Below, piece after piece: positions 44,500 to 56,866 of a DNA stretch of 64,000 bases. Each line of letters opens with the position of its first letter. The stretch's first letter is position 1. Both the position numbers and the translations under genes were made by a program. The stretch lies in contig CM114272.1 of the NCBI GenBank assembly GCA_050084515.1, positions 58,280,001-58,344,000 on the forward strand. The letters are read 5' to 3'. This stretch comes from Blasia pusilla. Its lineage: Eukaryota > Marchantiophyta > Marchantiopsida > Blasiales. The notes below the pieces were generated by a model. The model was not told the origin of the DNA, made no database searches, and saw only the letters and a program-made list of their open reading frames with translations.

Positions 44500-45235
44500 T
44501 ATGTCAACCATATTTATGGGTTAGAATATACAGTTTATAACTAAGTACTTAGGGCCTAGGATTTAGGGTTTATTTTTGGCTTAGGGTTTAGGGTTTATTG
44601 CTTACGTTCAAGGGTTTTGGGTGTTTAGCTTAGGATTTATGGTTTTTTGCTTAGGGTTTAGGGTTTTTGCCCTATCGGTTAGGATAAAGGGTTTTTGGCA
44701 TAGGGTTGAGGATTCAGGGTTTATTGCTTAGGTTCTAGGGTTAAGGGTGTTTGGCTTGGGGTTTCGGGTTTAAGGCTTAGGGTTTAAGGTTTTTCTCCTA
44801 GGAATTAGGGTTTTGGGTTTTTGGCGTACGGGTTAGGGGTTAGGGTTTTTGGCCTAGGGTTGAGGGTTAGTATTTAGGGTTTTCAGCATAGGGTTGAGGA
44901 TAAATGGCTCAGGGTTAAAGGTTTTTTCTTAGAGTTTAGGGTGTTTGGCCTAGGGTTGAGGGTTTAGGGTTGCTTAGGTTCTAGGGTTTTGGGTATTTAT
45001 CTTAGGGTTTAGGGTTTTTGGCCAACGGGTTAGGGGTTAGGGTTTAGGATTTATGGTTTAAGGTTTAGGATTTTTGGCATAGCGTTTAGGATTTATTTCT
45101 TAGGTTCTAGGGTTGTTGGCCTAGCATTTAGGGTTTTGGGCTTAGGGGTTAGGGTTTAGGGTTTTTGTGTGAGGCTTTAAGGTTTTTGGCTGAAGGGTTG
45201 GGGTTTAGGGTTTTTGTCTTAGGGGTAAAGGTTTA
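44500..45235. repeat. Degenerate telomere-like (TTTAGGG) block
   Basis: TTTAGGG and close variants occur dozens of times, spaced by short TTTTTGGCC or GCTTAGG words and not as a clean array. The underlying higher unit is roughly GGGTTTAGGGTTTTTGGCCTA. It is an interstitial, diverged telomere-type repeat. The flanks are ordinary transposon relics, so this is not a chromosome end. From 45240 to 45740 I see no gene. Confidence 0.85.
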
Positions 45236-45879
45236 CCATTATATAGCGTATTACTATTAATATATAGAATGCTCTTAGTGAGAGAAACCCGGTTTTTATC
45301 TAAAGTCCAAATGGATGAATTGAAGTACATAGTGCAAGTTAGAGCACGATACTAAACAATAAAATATAAAATCAGAAGAACATGGAATTCGATTCCAATT
45401 GTGAAAGATTCTACAAAACCATATTATCCAATAATCTCAATTATATATGATATGTAGAAATGGAAATAATCTTTATAAAATCATTACATTAAATCGTAAC
45501 AAAGGCTTACAATTATTTGTATTTGTTGCTAGTCATCTCTATCTTCTAGTACTAGATTAGTGCCAAAAGTTTTTCTAGACCTTAGAAAATTAGCCAAGTC
45601 AATGGGGATACTCACTAGTCCACCCTCTATTGGATATGTTGAGTAAGCGAAAGATGCTATAACCGAGTCATGTGGACACAACATTGGTTTTTCACTACTC
45701 CCAATTTTTTACATCCCAATTTTGATATCTCCTACTTGGGGCTATGTTCCCTCTTCCGAATATATTCAATAACCATCAATGCATAATTCTGAAATTTGTG
45801 TTTTCACCAACTCCAACTAGAACTTATCCCATCCATATGGGATATTCTTTTCTTTTTTGTTTAGGTCTAATTATGAAAA

Positions 45880-47180
45880 AATCTCCAACATTGAAATCTA
45901 CCAATCCAACTTTTGTTTCGTCCATATGCATTGACAACATATCTACTCTAGGCTTGAATCTATTGGGCCCACAATAGTGATATCGATTTGGAAGAATTCC
46001 ACTTCCAAAGACAAAAGGAACTTGATTGTTCTATCTGGTTAAAGGCCAAAAATCTTCCAATGTCTCGGAGAACAATAAAGGGATGTTGTGGGCTATCAAA
46101 CTGGTCCTATAATTGGAAGAAGAATCTTCATTTGCTATTGTGTTATGATTTAATCGCAAGTTTTGAACCTTGTCCTCAGGGTTTCCATGAGGAAATAATT
46201 AGTCCAATTCCTTGATTGTCTTCCTCCACTGCCATGCTAGTTGTTAGAACTCCACCTTTGTGCCTCTAGAAGACTTGCTTCCCATCTTATCAAAGTACTC
46301 AATGTATTGAGATACACTTTTCTTCACATCGGAAAATGCCTTCAAAGGTGTAGGCAATAAGCGATTTGGATTCCAAGTAGGAATAAGAGGATGTCCACTA
46401 ATTTCATGATGTAAAAACACGTTATAACCACGCTCATTTGGCAGCCACTCCTTATCGGAACTATTAATCTTATAATGCATGATGGGCATACCATGTGAAG
46501 ATCTAGTAAATCATAATCGACCTCGTTTTTTGCAGTCCATACCATTGATTTTTCATCTTAGACCGGATAAAACCTTTCAAGTACTCCTTGAAGTCAGGAA
46601 TGTCTTGAACCACTTATGGTGCTGGATTTGGTGAGGTGGAGTTAAAAAATCATGTCTTAAGATCTTTCAACGTGTATGCATTATGTCATTGCAAAGTTCC
46701 CGAGAACTTGCTAAGCATAACATCAACATCTTCGTGAGTGTGCCTAGGGATGAAAAAAGCCAAGTGAATCTCTTCAAAAACCTCCTTGTAAGAAAGAAGA
46801 ATCAAGTATGCCATGACGTAAATATTTTTGTTATCTTTTCCAAAATTGTCCATTTATAGATTCAAAATCTTAGCAGCTTCCTTGGTCCCTCTTCAGTAGA
46901 CTCTGTGAGCCTATGGACTGCACGGAGTAATCCATCAAGCTTTTCCCTCCCTTTTAAGAATCAAGAGTGAAGTGGAGTTGGATCAAGCATTTCCAAGAAT
47001 TCATGGATTTCACCGTAGGGATCTTCCAAACTTTGAGAAAAGTTTGCCAATGAACCAATTGTCCAATTAGATCCTTGCTTATAGACTCCTATGTCAAATT
47101 GAGAAATTGTACACGGTCCATGCCCATGAGTCAAGTTATTTGCAAGAAGGAAAAAAATGCAACGCAAGTTAATTCAACTT
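45880..47180 (-). pseudogene. Unidentified minus-strand coding relic
   Basis: Minus-strand coding character spans several frames. One frame (46244-46489) has NERGYNVFLHHEISGHPLIPTW and YIEYFDKMGSK. Another (46961-47167) has FSQSLEDPYGEIHEFLEMLD. I do not recognise the family. Because it is surrounded by repeats and broken by stops, a transposon protein or captured gene is likely. Confidence 0.3.
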
Positions 47181-47279
47181 AATATTCAAGTACCAAAAGA
47201 AGGTATCATTTCTCTCAACTGGATACATACGGCAAGTACCACATGCATCCGCAAGTTCCATTAGGCAAGAAATGTAAGA

Positions 47280-47960
47280 GATTTAATGTCTGGTTCTCCA
47301 ATTGGAATTGAAGATCCAATTTTGGATAGAGAAAGAGTCCGGTAAAGAAAAATCCCCATCCTCGATTGGAAGTGTAGTTCCGAATAGCCTGCTTCTTACA
47401 TTTGAATAGGTTGATAACAAGTGTAGAATCGGAACCTTAGTTTTAATTTTGTCTCAAACTGCTGCGCCAGCTGAAGGTTATTTGGAGCCAAACTTAGTTT
47501 GAGTCCAATTAGATCCTAAGATCCAATTCTGGATGTAGAAGGTGTTCGGTAAAGGAAAATCCTCATCCTCGGATAGAACTGTAGTTCCGAAGGTCCTACT
47601 CCCAAGATTGCAACGCTCCCAAGATCCCAAGTCTACATTCAATCGTCCGCCACCTCCTTTACTATGAAGTCGTGAAATAATTTAGTTTATGTTGCAAGTA
47701 TTTCTTTGACGGTCTACAACAACTTTAACTACATCACACACTAGCCTTTGCTCTCCCAAGATGTCCAAAGAAAAGAGCAAAGAAACAATGTCTACATCAT
47801 TCTGAACATTTTAACGACTAAAAGAGACTTGATTGGTTGCAAAAGAATTTGACGTTTTAATCAGATCTAAATGAACTTGAGTCCTTATTTTACTTGTAAG
47901 CATGACATCAAGAAAGTAAAAAACCCATAAATATTTTAATTCACCAAGAATTATGAAATT
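47280..47960 (+). repeat. Composite dispersed repeat, copy 2
   Basis: It holds about one and a half of the tandem units seen at 4290-5190 (TAGTTCCGAATAGCCTGC, GAATCGGAACCTTAG, GATCCTAAGATCCAATTC) followed by the same tail as 5758-6115 (ACATTCAATCGTCCGCC, GATTGGTTGCAAAAGAA, TTATTTTACTTGTAAGCATGAC). The tail ends at TTCACCAAGAATT. It abuts the truncated 3' LTR of gypsy copy B at about 47965. Confidence 0.8.
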
Positions 47961-48369
47961 GGTGTTCTAAGACCAAAATAGGAAAATCCCCATGAACAGC
48001 GTGTTTGACACAACAAACCTATTGCCAACCTCATCTGACATCTTGAGACAAAGTTACACTCAAATAGCACGTTGACTCTTTATGTCATCAACGCAATGGA
48101 ACTCAACCTACGTCAAAATAAGATGTGACAGTTGTGGTGCGCATACATATCGCTACACAACCCACATTGATGGTCACATCTACATACCACACATCATAGA
48201 TCTTCCCCAACATACGGGTAGATCCACACATAGACAAAATATACTCATGCATACATAAAGGGATCCCACAACCGGCCCCCCTAGTTGGCAGTTGGGTCCC
48301 ACTAACTCCACACAGCATACACATATGTCCCCAACATGATCTCTATACATCTAGCACTATCGATCTCGT

Positions 48370-48436
48370 CATCCTTGCAACACTCCCACACGTATTTTTA
48401 TGTTGATGCCTCCCGAAGAGATCTAACACTCTTGCA
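48370..48436 (-). pseudogene. Methyltransferase motif I stub in gypsy B
   Basis: The minus strand reads A-RVLDLFG, and in the next frame GGINIKIRVGVLQG, which aligns with RVLDLFGGISTRLAPILQAG of element A at the DNA level (GTGTTAGATCTCTTCGG). Homology stops after about 65 bases, at the deletion junction between about 48310 and 48375. Confidence 0.7.
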
Positions 48437-51400
48437 TCCTGCTCCAAACATGGACACGGCTCCTTGCAAGCCTCACGAACTTATCTACACTCCATCCATT
48501 TCAATACTCGTCCCCAATAATGATAACAAAGCTCCGCACCCTGGGAAGAGACATCTATCCCCACATGTCTCTCCTTGGGACTATCCACTATGGGAAGATC
48601 CTCTGCATTTGTGCTCCTTTCCTGAACCCTCCTAATCAGGTAACACTACCTATGAATGTTGCCAAGGTGGTCACCGTATCCTCACGTGGTCGACCACCAC
48701 TACTCCCTCCAAACAACACTGGTAGATGGCTCACCCGTCCATCACTTTATCGCCATCGTGGCCGGTAAGAAACTATCTCACAACGCTTGATGTGATGTCG
48801 CCTTTCCGTAACCCCACTGCCAAACACATTGCCTTCCCTAACGTCAAGGGTTGCGCTCCGGAATCAAGTAGGATGCATTGCAAGGTGGTACAACGTACCT
48901 GTGAGCCTAACCAAGCGAAACACTCTAGCTTGGTTATCCAACAACACCACACTTGGTGTGATCATGGCTGGCTCTATCGCTGGCTTAGTTGGCATTTCTT
49001 CCAACTTTTCCGCTGCGCATGGCATCACTCAGTGGAGGACGTCTCGAGCACCTTTTCCAAGGGTAAGTCCACCACCTTGTGAACTACCTCTGAACAAGAG
49101 GCAATCACCTCTCCATGCTCACACAACGTGGTGGCAAGCCGTAACACGTATCTCCGCTGGTCCAACTCCTAACGTCGCCAACTCCATGGCGGAAAACAAC
49201 GGAGCGTGGCTCGCCCTAGTGGCCGCCTCCAACAACATGGTCAACACTAGCTCCTCCAGAGTCGGCATAAGAGTCGTCTCTCCAACTCCACATAACGTTG
49301 ATGCACCTCTCCCACCCGCGAGTAGAACCAGTTGTTGAGGCACCATCGATAGTGTATGAAGTGCCTCCGACAATGTGAACGACTATGAAACCTTGGCTTG
49401 CCATCCATTGGTCCCCTCCTTTTGGTCAATCTCAACCCCACCTCTCGATGGCTTGGTTACTCTCGCAGCACCACGAGTCACCACCACAGCAACCTTAACC
49501 CAAGCCACACTATATATCAATCCCATCCCCGAAGGATCCTCACTAACATTATGGTAAGATGTTCAGGTTTAGGGTCAGGGCTTGCCTTTAGCTGCATCAT
49601 CTTCATGGGAGCAATCCTATGCTTCAACTATTCGGTGGGCGTAAGGAGCTCTACATTGGGTGCACGTCCTCCATCTCCCGTGACTAGTGATGGCACTCTA
49701 CCACCCAATCCTACACTACTCAATCTTCACCAACTTTCTCGCCCCCAAGTCCTCTACGTACCTCTAGACGTACCTCCCGAAAAATATCAAAACACCTATT
49801 TCTAGTGTGAGCATATCGGTGACAATGGTCACACTATGATTGTGGTGGAGCCATCCTCTATGGCTCTTGAGCAATCAAAGGCGCCTGTGGCTCTCTCTCA
49901 TGTTGTGGGTAGTCCCTCTGCCTTTGTGACTACATGTCCAACAATCCAACCCTTGTCCCTGTTGGGAAATATTTGTGGGTACAGGTCATTGCCTCATCGG
50001 CTCATGATTCCCACACTATTCTCTGGGTCCATTGGCCCGCTCCCATGGTACTGGTGCATATTGGGACACGTGTGGATCTACTCCTACTTGTCAATCCATC
50101 GAATCTTATGAAAAGCCTATGGTCACCACTTGCTCATCACCCATGTTGAGCTCTACCCGCTCAAACAACTGGAAGACCGCCTTCAATGTGGGCTTTGACG
50201 TGTGAAGCAACATTATATCCCAAACTCTCCTCTATAGCTCATTGTCCAGTATCCCATACCATGCCAATACTATATTGATTGAGCCTGAGTCGGCCCATAT
50301 GTGGCAATAATCAACTGTCGCATGCGCGCGAACACCTCCCTTAGACTCTCACCCGATCTATGCTGAAAATCTTGTAGAATCTTTAGCTTATCGGTCCGTA
50401 TGCCTTGGTAGCTCCTCCCTAACTCTTAGAAGAACTCCAGTGTAGGAATGAAACTCAGTGGTCATCTACCATGAGAGGTCTCTACCATCTCCCCACTCTC
50501 ACTGCCATCCTTTCCATCTAGTCCTTGAGCTAATCGTGAAGGTCTCTCCCCTCTCACTATCCCATCATATGCCTCAAAATCACTAGTGGACACATATCCT
50601 GGAGTCCAATACGTCCTCCAAGCATCGATCTATAGAAAGTCTAGAGATTGGAACTCCATGTAATCATCCATCGGTGAACCCTCAAAGTGGTGGAACAACC
50701 TCTTCCATGCCATAAAAGGGTTGAACCACGGAGGGGTCCGTATCTCTTGGAAGTTGCACCATGTGTCAAACTCCTAGACAAAATCCTCAAGATCTATTGT
50801 GCCTACCACACCCAAAAATGACGCATGCCTTGGTGGCCCATATCATCATCTCTCTCCAGGTATCATCGTCCCTATCTGTGGCTCCTTACCAAACCCATCT
50901 AACACAAGCAACTACCTCATACCCAGCACTCTCAATCATACAAGATAAGTGCAGGAAAAGGGACTCGAATGGGTAACCTAAACACGGCACAACATTCTCC
51001 TTGACCAAGAGGTCAAACCTCCCATCAACATTGGTGTGTGTGTCTCTATCACAACCCTCGAATGCACAATCGGGAAAGTACTACCGCGTTGATCCCCAAT
51101 CAACTTGTAATGATCAAAAAACCCCCGTCACAAATCCCACCCACTCTTGCGACTCTTGTGTGAGGTCTGTTGCCTCCCAACTAGGGCTTTTCCCTTACTC
51201 TTCCTTGAGGCCTAATCTCTCCTACCATACTCTCTTCACACCCCAATTTCTTTCCTCCAAATTCTACCTGCCTTCACTTTTGGCTCGCCTCCTATACTGC
51301 TAGTCCTACCTCTCCCTCCCTGCTTCCTCCCCTGGCCTTGGCATTGTGCCCTATGCAACTCCTCCTGACTTTTCAGAACTCCCTCCGGATTCCTTGGAAC

Positions 51401-52317
51401 TCCTAGGCCTAGGAAGCGTGCCCACGCCCCTATGTTGGCCTTCTCCTTCCCCGTCCTTGTCCCCTTCCTAGCACCAACCTCCCATTTTGGGCACCTGGCC
51501 CTATGCGACCCCGCCCTCTCTCCTTCCGCTCCTCACCTTCCGCTCCCGCTCTGAGTTACCACGACCCAGCTCCTCTCCCTTCCGACCATCCAGTCTCCTT
51601 GCATGACCCTTCTCAACCCGCGTCTCCTAGCTAACCTCCACGGACTCCCAACAAATCTACCCTGACCTAATGCATTGTGACCTAACCCTATAACTTGATC
51701 CTGCCATGACGTAAGGGCTACTTTGTGACCTAGAGCACTACAGATCTAACTTAGCCGCCCTCACTTAACAGCCCCCCAATGTCATAAGACTTAACTCTCT
51801 CTTTCTTGGCACACTAGCTCGTTAACTCCCAACACCACACTTCTCGCTACACTCTACCATTCTCTCTCATCAATCTGCATGTGCAAAATAAAAAATGGCA
51901 AGCTCTTCCGCACCCAGTCTCCTCAACTGAAAAAATTACAACCAAAGGGCACACATGCGTCTCTAGGGGCTCTTGCCGAGGCAACTCGCTTGCCTACTAG
52001 CAACCCACGAATTCCCTGCCCCCTCGCATCTTTCTCATCCAAAATCTGAGTAGTAAAAACGGCTCTCCTGCCCTAAAACTTGAGATATGAATGTGCATCG
52101 GCATATGGAACCATATCCATCCTACGCTATGAGGGAATCCAGATGCTAGCACCCTAACTCCTACACATGTCTATGCAAGAGAGGCGCTTCTAAGGCTCAA
52201 CATGAGAAAGATGGCTTGGGAAAGCCATCTTCCTCACTCTTATATCTTTAGGAAGAGCCAAAAAACTCTTCCCCCAAAAATAGCCCTAGCAACGATAACT
52301 TGCATGCACATATTACC

Positions 52318-52349
52318 AAGTGATCGTTGACTCAGTCAACGGGTCACTT
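52318..52349. repeat. Palindrome in the 5' LTR of gypsy B
   Basis: AAGTGATCGTTGAC and GTCAACGGGTCACTT pair around TCA. It corresponds to 44348-44377 in relic C. Confidence 0.55.
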
Positions 52350-52519
52350 GAGAGCATAAAACCAAAATAGGGAAATCGCCATAAACAATGTACCTGACAC
52401 AACAGACCTACTGCCAACCTCATCTAACATCTCGGGAAAAAGTTATATCCGAACAACCCGCTAACTCTCTATGCTAGCGATGTGACAAAACTCCATCTAC
52501 GTCAAAATAAGATGTGACA

Positions 52520-52765
52520 AATGGAATATATTTGAGTTGATGAAATAATTAAGTTATGAAACACACATGTATATTCATATAATCCATAAAATATACATGT
52601 GTGTTTAGGGTTTAGGGTCCGAACATGTCATAGTCAAGTAAATAAATGTATTCAAGAATTTGGGAAAGAATGATTAAAACATATTTTCCATAAATAAAGA
52701 GAGAATAGACATTAGAATATCCCAAAGATAGACACAAGATATATAGTTATGCCTTAATGTTGTTG
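52520..52765. other. AT-rich spacer between gypsy relics
   Basis: Short AT-rich sequence between the 5' LTR of copy B and the integrase relic. It contains one TTTAGGGTTTAGGG word. No gene is seen. Confidence 0.4.
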
Positions 52766-53720
52766 ATGTTAGGAAGGTGACATAACGCACAATTACGCAT
52801 ATGGTCCTTCCAAATCATACCATCCCATCCCCCAATTAGACAAGGTTCACATATCACGCACTCTCAAGATGGTGCGCCCTAAGGTCACATCCAACGACGT
52901 AGGTTCCGTTTCTTGCAAATATTCATAGTCTCTCTAATAAAATCTTTGAATCTTCAGTGAGTAACCACCTCCTTGAATAGTTACATACCTCAAAGTGCCC
53001 CAATATTGCATAATCGCCAAGTTCTCGCAATGGGAATAAAACTCTAAAACAACTTTGAACCCACTTAGTTCATGCTTGCATCAATATATCAAGGTCATCG
53101 AGGTTCAACACTTTACTAGCATCGTGACAAATGGATCCAAGTAAATCAAGCTCTTGGTCATCTAGCAATAATTAAGGTAAGAAAGACGCTAAGGATATCT
53201 GAATATTGAATCTTCTATCCTATCGCCAACAAATCTAGGTCCTAATCACTTATATGACCTCTCTCAAAGCCATACTAAGTCTTATGTAAACCCATCTTCA
53301 TCATATGCGAAACTCTCTTTGCTAGTCCATCCATCCTCAGATGATCTCGTGAAGTAGTATGGTAGCTGATCATCACCTAATCATACAAGGCCTAAAAATT
53401 CACGTAAAAATTATACCCTAATTTTTCAAAACCTAAGCTCGTGCACCGTAATGACTCTACATTTTATCTAGGAAATCAAATGCTACTTCTTCACTCGCTT
53501 TGTCAAGTAATGCAACTTCTCCTCTTCAAAAAGTTTTTAACCATCACCAATACATAACGACTATGGCGCTCCATCAAAGGTAAAGGCCCTACAACATCCA
53601 TCTATAGCCTAAGCCCAAAAGTTGCACACGGAAAACGTGCGGGTCCCTGGACTTATGTCCATCTCAAGGATGCTTATATCTCTATGAGCAAGCTTCGTAT
53701 GCCCAAGAATCAGAGGCTCG
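52766..53720 (-). pseudogene. Integrase relic of the same gypsy family (copy D)
   Basis: The minus strand aligns with element A from about 28560 to 29575. Shared stretches are GGGCTTAGG-TATAGATGGA, GAGCG-CATAGTCGTTATGT-TTGGTGATGGT, TTGCAT-ACTTGACAAAGCGAGTGA, AACTTGGCGATTA-GCAA and GGAAGGACCAT-TGCGTAATTGTGCG. It covers the end of the zinc site through the integrase C-terminus and stops before the PHD region. It is full of stops. Its relation to copy B, which lacks integrase, is unclear: the two could be parts of one rearranged element. Confidence 0.75.
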
Positions 53721-54470
53721 CACCCGAGCCCTTACTGATTGGGCATTCTACCCTTTCTTGTCGCCCAATTTCTAGCCCAAGTCAACCCCCCTAGATTGTG
53801 CGTCATAGGCGAGTTGGGACCGCGTCGGGCTTGAGCCCGCCCCGTGCCTAGCGTGCCCGCACGTTAACCTGGATCAAGCCCACCATCAACCTTCCAAACC
53901 CGCGTCACACCTGGTGGTCGTCCATATCACATTCATCGCTCCCATTCAACCTGAAACTTTTCCTGCAGCTAGAGTACGCGAGAGCAATCGGGGCGTCAAA
54001 AAACTCACGGTGGCAACCGGTTTGGCATATTGATCCCATGGATGAACTTGTACGTTTTGGTGCAACCTTGCTAAGCGCATCATTGGTAATGAATGCAATT
54101 TGGAGTTTGAGTATTAAATGATGCTTGGACTTGATTACATACCATGCATCTTGTAAAAAAATTTGAATTTCAGTCCACATGCCACACCACCAATACTATG
54201 TCTACAGCAAGCTATACACTTGCTTTACTCCAAAGTAATCCAACTCCTCGTGGGTACGTTGCACCAAATGTGCTTTGTGCAAAGGATGAGGCATTAGACA
54301 TACTCTACCATCCTCCTAAACTCATAACACATGCATCCCCTCTCACTAGAACCATCTAGCTCATTGTAGGATCTTATCCCAATCTCTAGCATCCATTGTG
54401 CTCACAATTTTAGATACCAATACGCAGCTTCTCCAAGACTAGCCCATCCCACTAGAACAAATCATGAGAT
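53721..54470. other. No recognised gene; short GC-rich block at the start
   Basis: Segment 53730-53900 is GC-rich with many CCCG and GCCCG words, resembling in style the foldback at 905-1090, but I could not align them. The rest has no coding character. Confidence 0.35.
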
Positions 54471-55300
54471 TTATGACTAGCTTATATGATTGACTCAAGT
54501 CATATATGTCCTAGAATGATTGGAAATGACTTGTGGCTCATGGAGTCATAAAAACCTAGTCATCTACCATGCCATGACTATATTCATTTTGAGATGATAG
54601 ACATGTCAGTAAAGCCCATAATAATGACAAATCCTAGTCATACAATAAAATCGTCAAATCAACATATAATGTGGCAAGGTAGCAAGTTTGAAGACTTAGA
54701 TTATGATATGTGTTTATAATTTAATGAGATAAATTAAGAGCCATATTGATCCAAGAATTTTTAAACAATGACAACATATTCAAAACTGAGCTTTAAAATG
54801 TAACTAAGTTATATTAATCCCTTTTTCTGTCCAAATGACTTGGAATGGTTATATATGACTCTCTCATCGATGATTTTTGTGTATAATTTAAGTCCATCTA
54901 CTTTAGATAATTGTATGCTTGCTAAGTATGACTAGGATCCTAAACATATGACTCTTGTAAATGTCTACATATTCTTTATGACTAGATTGATTATTGTTTA
55001 TAACTTCTTGGTTTCTCCATATGACTAGCATAATATACACGACAAGAGTAAATGATTGTAGGTAACATTAATATCATTATGATAGATGAATTTGACTAGG
55101 AACACATGAATTTTAAACGATGACATATTGTTTAATTATGACTTGATGCTTGTTTAATATGACTTGAATAAATGACTAAATATTTATTTATGACTAGAGT
55201 CCCACCTCTTATATTAATTTTTTTTTTGTCAATATGACTAATGTGATACATATGACAAGCTTAAATGACTTTAGGGTACACCTATGACCATAGGATAGAT
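54470..55300. repeat. AT-rich region with recurring TATGACTAG-type words
   Basis: TATGACT, ATGACTAG, ATGACTTG and near variants occur about twenty times in 830 bases, at irregular spacing of roughly 25-60 bases, mostly in the same orientation. No long unit repeats. It looks like a very diverged short-period repeat. No open frame appears real. Confidence 0.55.
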
Positions 55301-56860
55301 TAATCTGACTTGGGATGTATTTTTCATTGAAATGATTCGGATTGCACCTCATGTGAAAGATTTTAGACATTGAATTAATTTTTTCAATCATCATATGGTT
55401 CATAATAGAAGATATCATGTAAGAAGGCAATGGTTCCCTCCCCTAGAGAGTGTAGCACTTTCATTTAGTCTTACAATGCATTGATAAAGTAAGCCAAGCA
55501 AAGGAAAGAGATTGACATTTTAGATAAAAATTTCCTATCCATAGTGTGAATGCAATGAAAAAATTTATCTAATCTCGGGGGTCTCACTTCCACACAAATG
55601 CCCCATCATGTGCGAAAAAGTTAGGGGTTTTTTAATTGCGTCCCTCGAAAGACTTATTAATTTTTATGGAAGAACAATAGGGCATAATTTATTCTATCAA
55701 AATCTTATCAGAACAATAGGGCATTTTTTATTAGTCTTCCTTCCAAGGAAAATGTTAAGATAAGATAGGGTTTATACATGTCACATCTACATATATTAAA
55801 TCATTTTTTTACAAAAATTAGCTTCCCTAGCTAAGAAAATCAATTTTATGGAAAAGCTTTAGAGGGAAGAAGGGAGTCCTTACTTTCAAGTTTCCCTCTC
55901 AATTTGAGTTGGGTTTTTTGGGTCTAGGGTTTTGGCCTTATGGAGACAAGCTTTGAGCGGCAAATTGAGCCGCAACTTGAAGCTCCTTCCGAGCAGAGTG
56001 CACAACTTTCTCAGGGAGTGGTGGTGCAGTGGTGCAGCAAGAGAGCGTGGCGTAGTGTGACTCAAGACTCGAGTGGCGTAGTAGGAGAAAGTGATCGGGA
56101 GTGGCCCGGCAGTTGGTATGCTCCTTTTTTTCTTGCTTTCTTCTATCGTGCCTCTATTCTCTTGAGCGCTTTCCTTTCCTTCGTATCTGATTGCACAGCG
56201 TAGTTGAGGGCGGAGGATGGTAAGCTTTATGGATCTAGATCAGAGATGCCTGATTTCGTAAGGAGAGAAGGGAAGAAGGGAAGCCTGATTTCTTAAGGGT
56301 GTTCGTAAGGCAAGAGGGCGTCGATTGGAAGGTGCGTGGATTTTTAAATTTTTTTCGGCCGGGGGATGGTGAATCCAAGAAACTTCAGGACTTTTTTCTC
56401 CTTCTTCTCTTCCAATTTGTTGCGTCGGAATATCTCAAGGCGACGCTCAACTTCTTCACTGGATAGACCATCTTCCAAGCTCCTGAGTCGCATATGCCTG
56501 ATTTCCTAAGAAGAGGAGCCTGATTTTGTAAGGAGAGGAGCCTGATTTTGTAAGAAGGAGAGGAGCCTGATTCTTTCAAATGCCATCCAATCCCCCTATG
56601 CCACCTAGTACCTGATTTCCGGTAGTCGGGAATTACAGCAGCACATTACCGGGAGGCTTATTCCGGGAAGCCATCGTCTTCTGTCGGATTCAGTCGGCCC
56701 TCCGCCATATTCCGGCACATTCCTCCTGGAATCCAGACAAGATCCGTCAGCCCCGTCATCGCCCCGTCAAATTCTGATACATGTGCAAGGCTCGCCGGAA
56801 GTCCTGCCGGGACTTTCCCTGCTAGATCGGAAATCCACGAAATGTGCCGGCCAGCACTAC
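55300..56860. other. Flank upstream of the P450 pseudogene, with short repeats
   Basis: The words GCCTGATTT and TAAGGAGAGGA recur from 56240 to 56575. At 56515-56575 a unit of about 24-30 bases is repeated three times in tandem (GAGGAGCCTGATT-TGTAAG). Segment 56620-56830 is CCGG-rich. No gene was recognised. It may contain the old promoter of the P450. Confidence 0.4.
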
Positions 56861-56866
56861 TCGTAA

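Larger units (their letters stand above)
47970..52519 (-). mobile_element. Gypsy element B, deleted relative of element A
   Basis: On the minus strand the element starts at 52519 with TGTCACATCTTATTTTGACG, and the same start recurs at 48130. The 5' LTR spans about 52020-52519. The 3' LTR keeps about 160 bases (47970-48130). Gag is at about 50500-50830 (GVVGTI, FNPFMAWKRLFHHFEGSPMDDY), the protease at 48829-49373 with LLDSGAQ, then the methyltransferase motif I at about 48406-48436. Directly after it the sequence jumps to the 3' untranslated part (48284-48306 matches 29915-29940 of element A). The rest of the methyltransferase, reverse transcriptase, RNase H, integrase and PHD finger are deleted. 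The gag-protease spacer (49400-50500) and the GC-rich leader (50830-52020) hold no other recognisable domain. Confidence 0.8.

Noticed and set aside
44500-45235. Chromosome end
   Set aside because: The telomere-like words are degenerate and flanked on both sides by transposon sequence.
48103-48324. Minus-strand CMLCG motif in copy B as a second PHD finger
   Set aside because: DNA alignment places this segment with 29860-30072 of element A, after the PHD finger. The other zinc ligands are absent, so the Cys pair is coincidental.
48829-49338. 169-codon plus-strand open frame as a gene
   Set aside because: It is antisense to the protease region of gypsy copy B.
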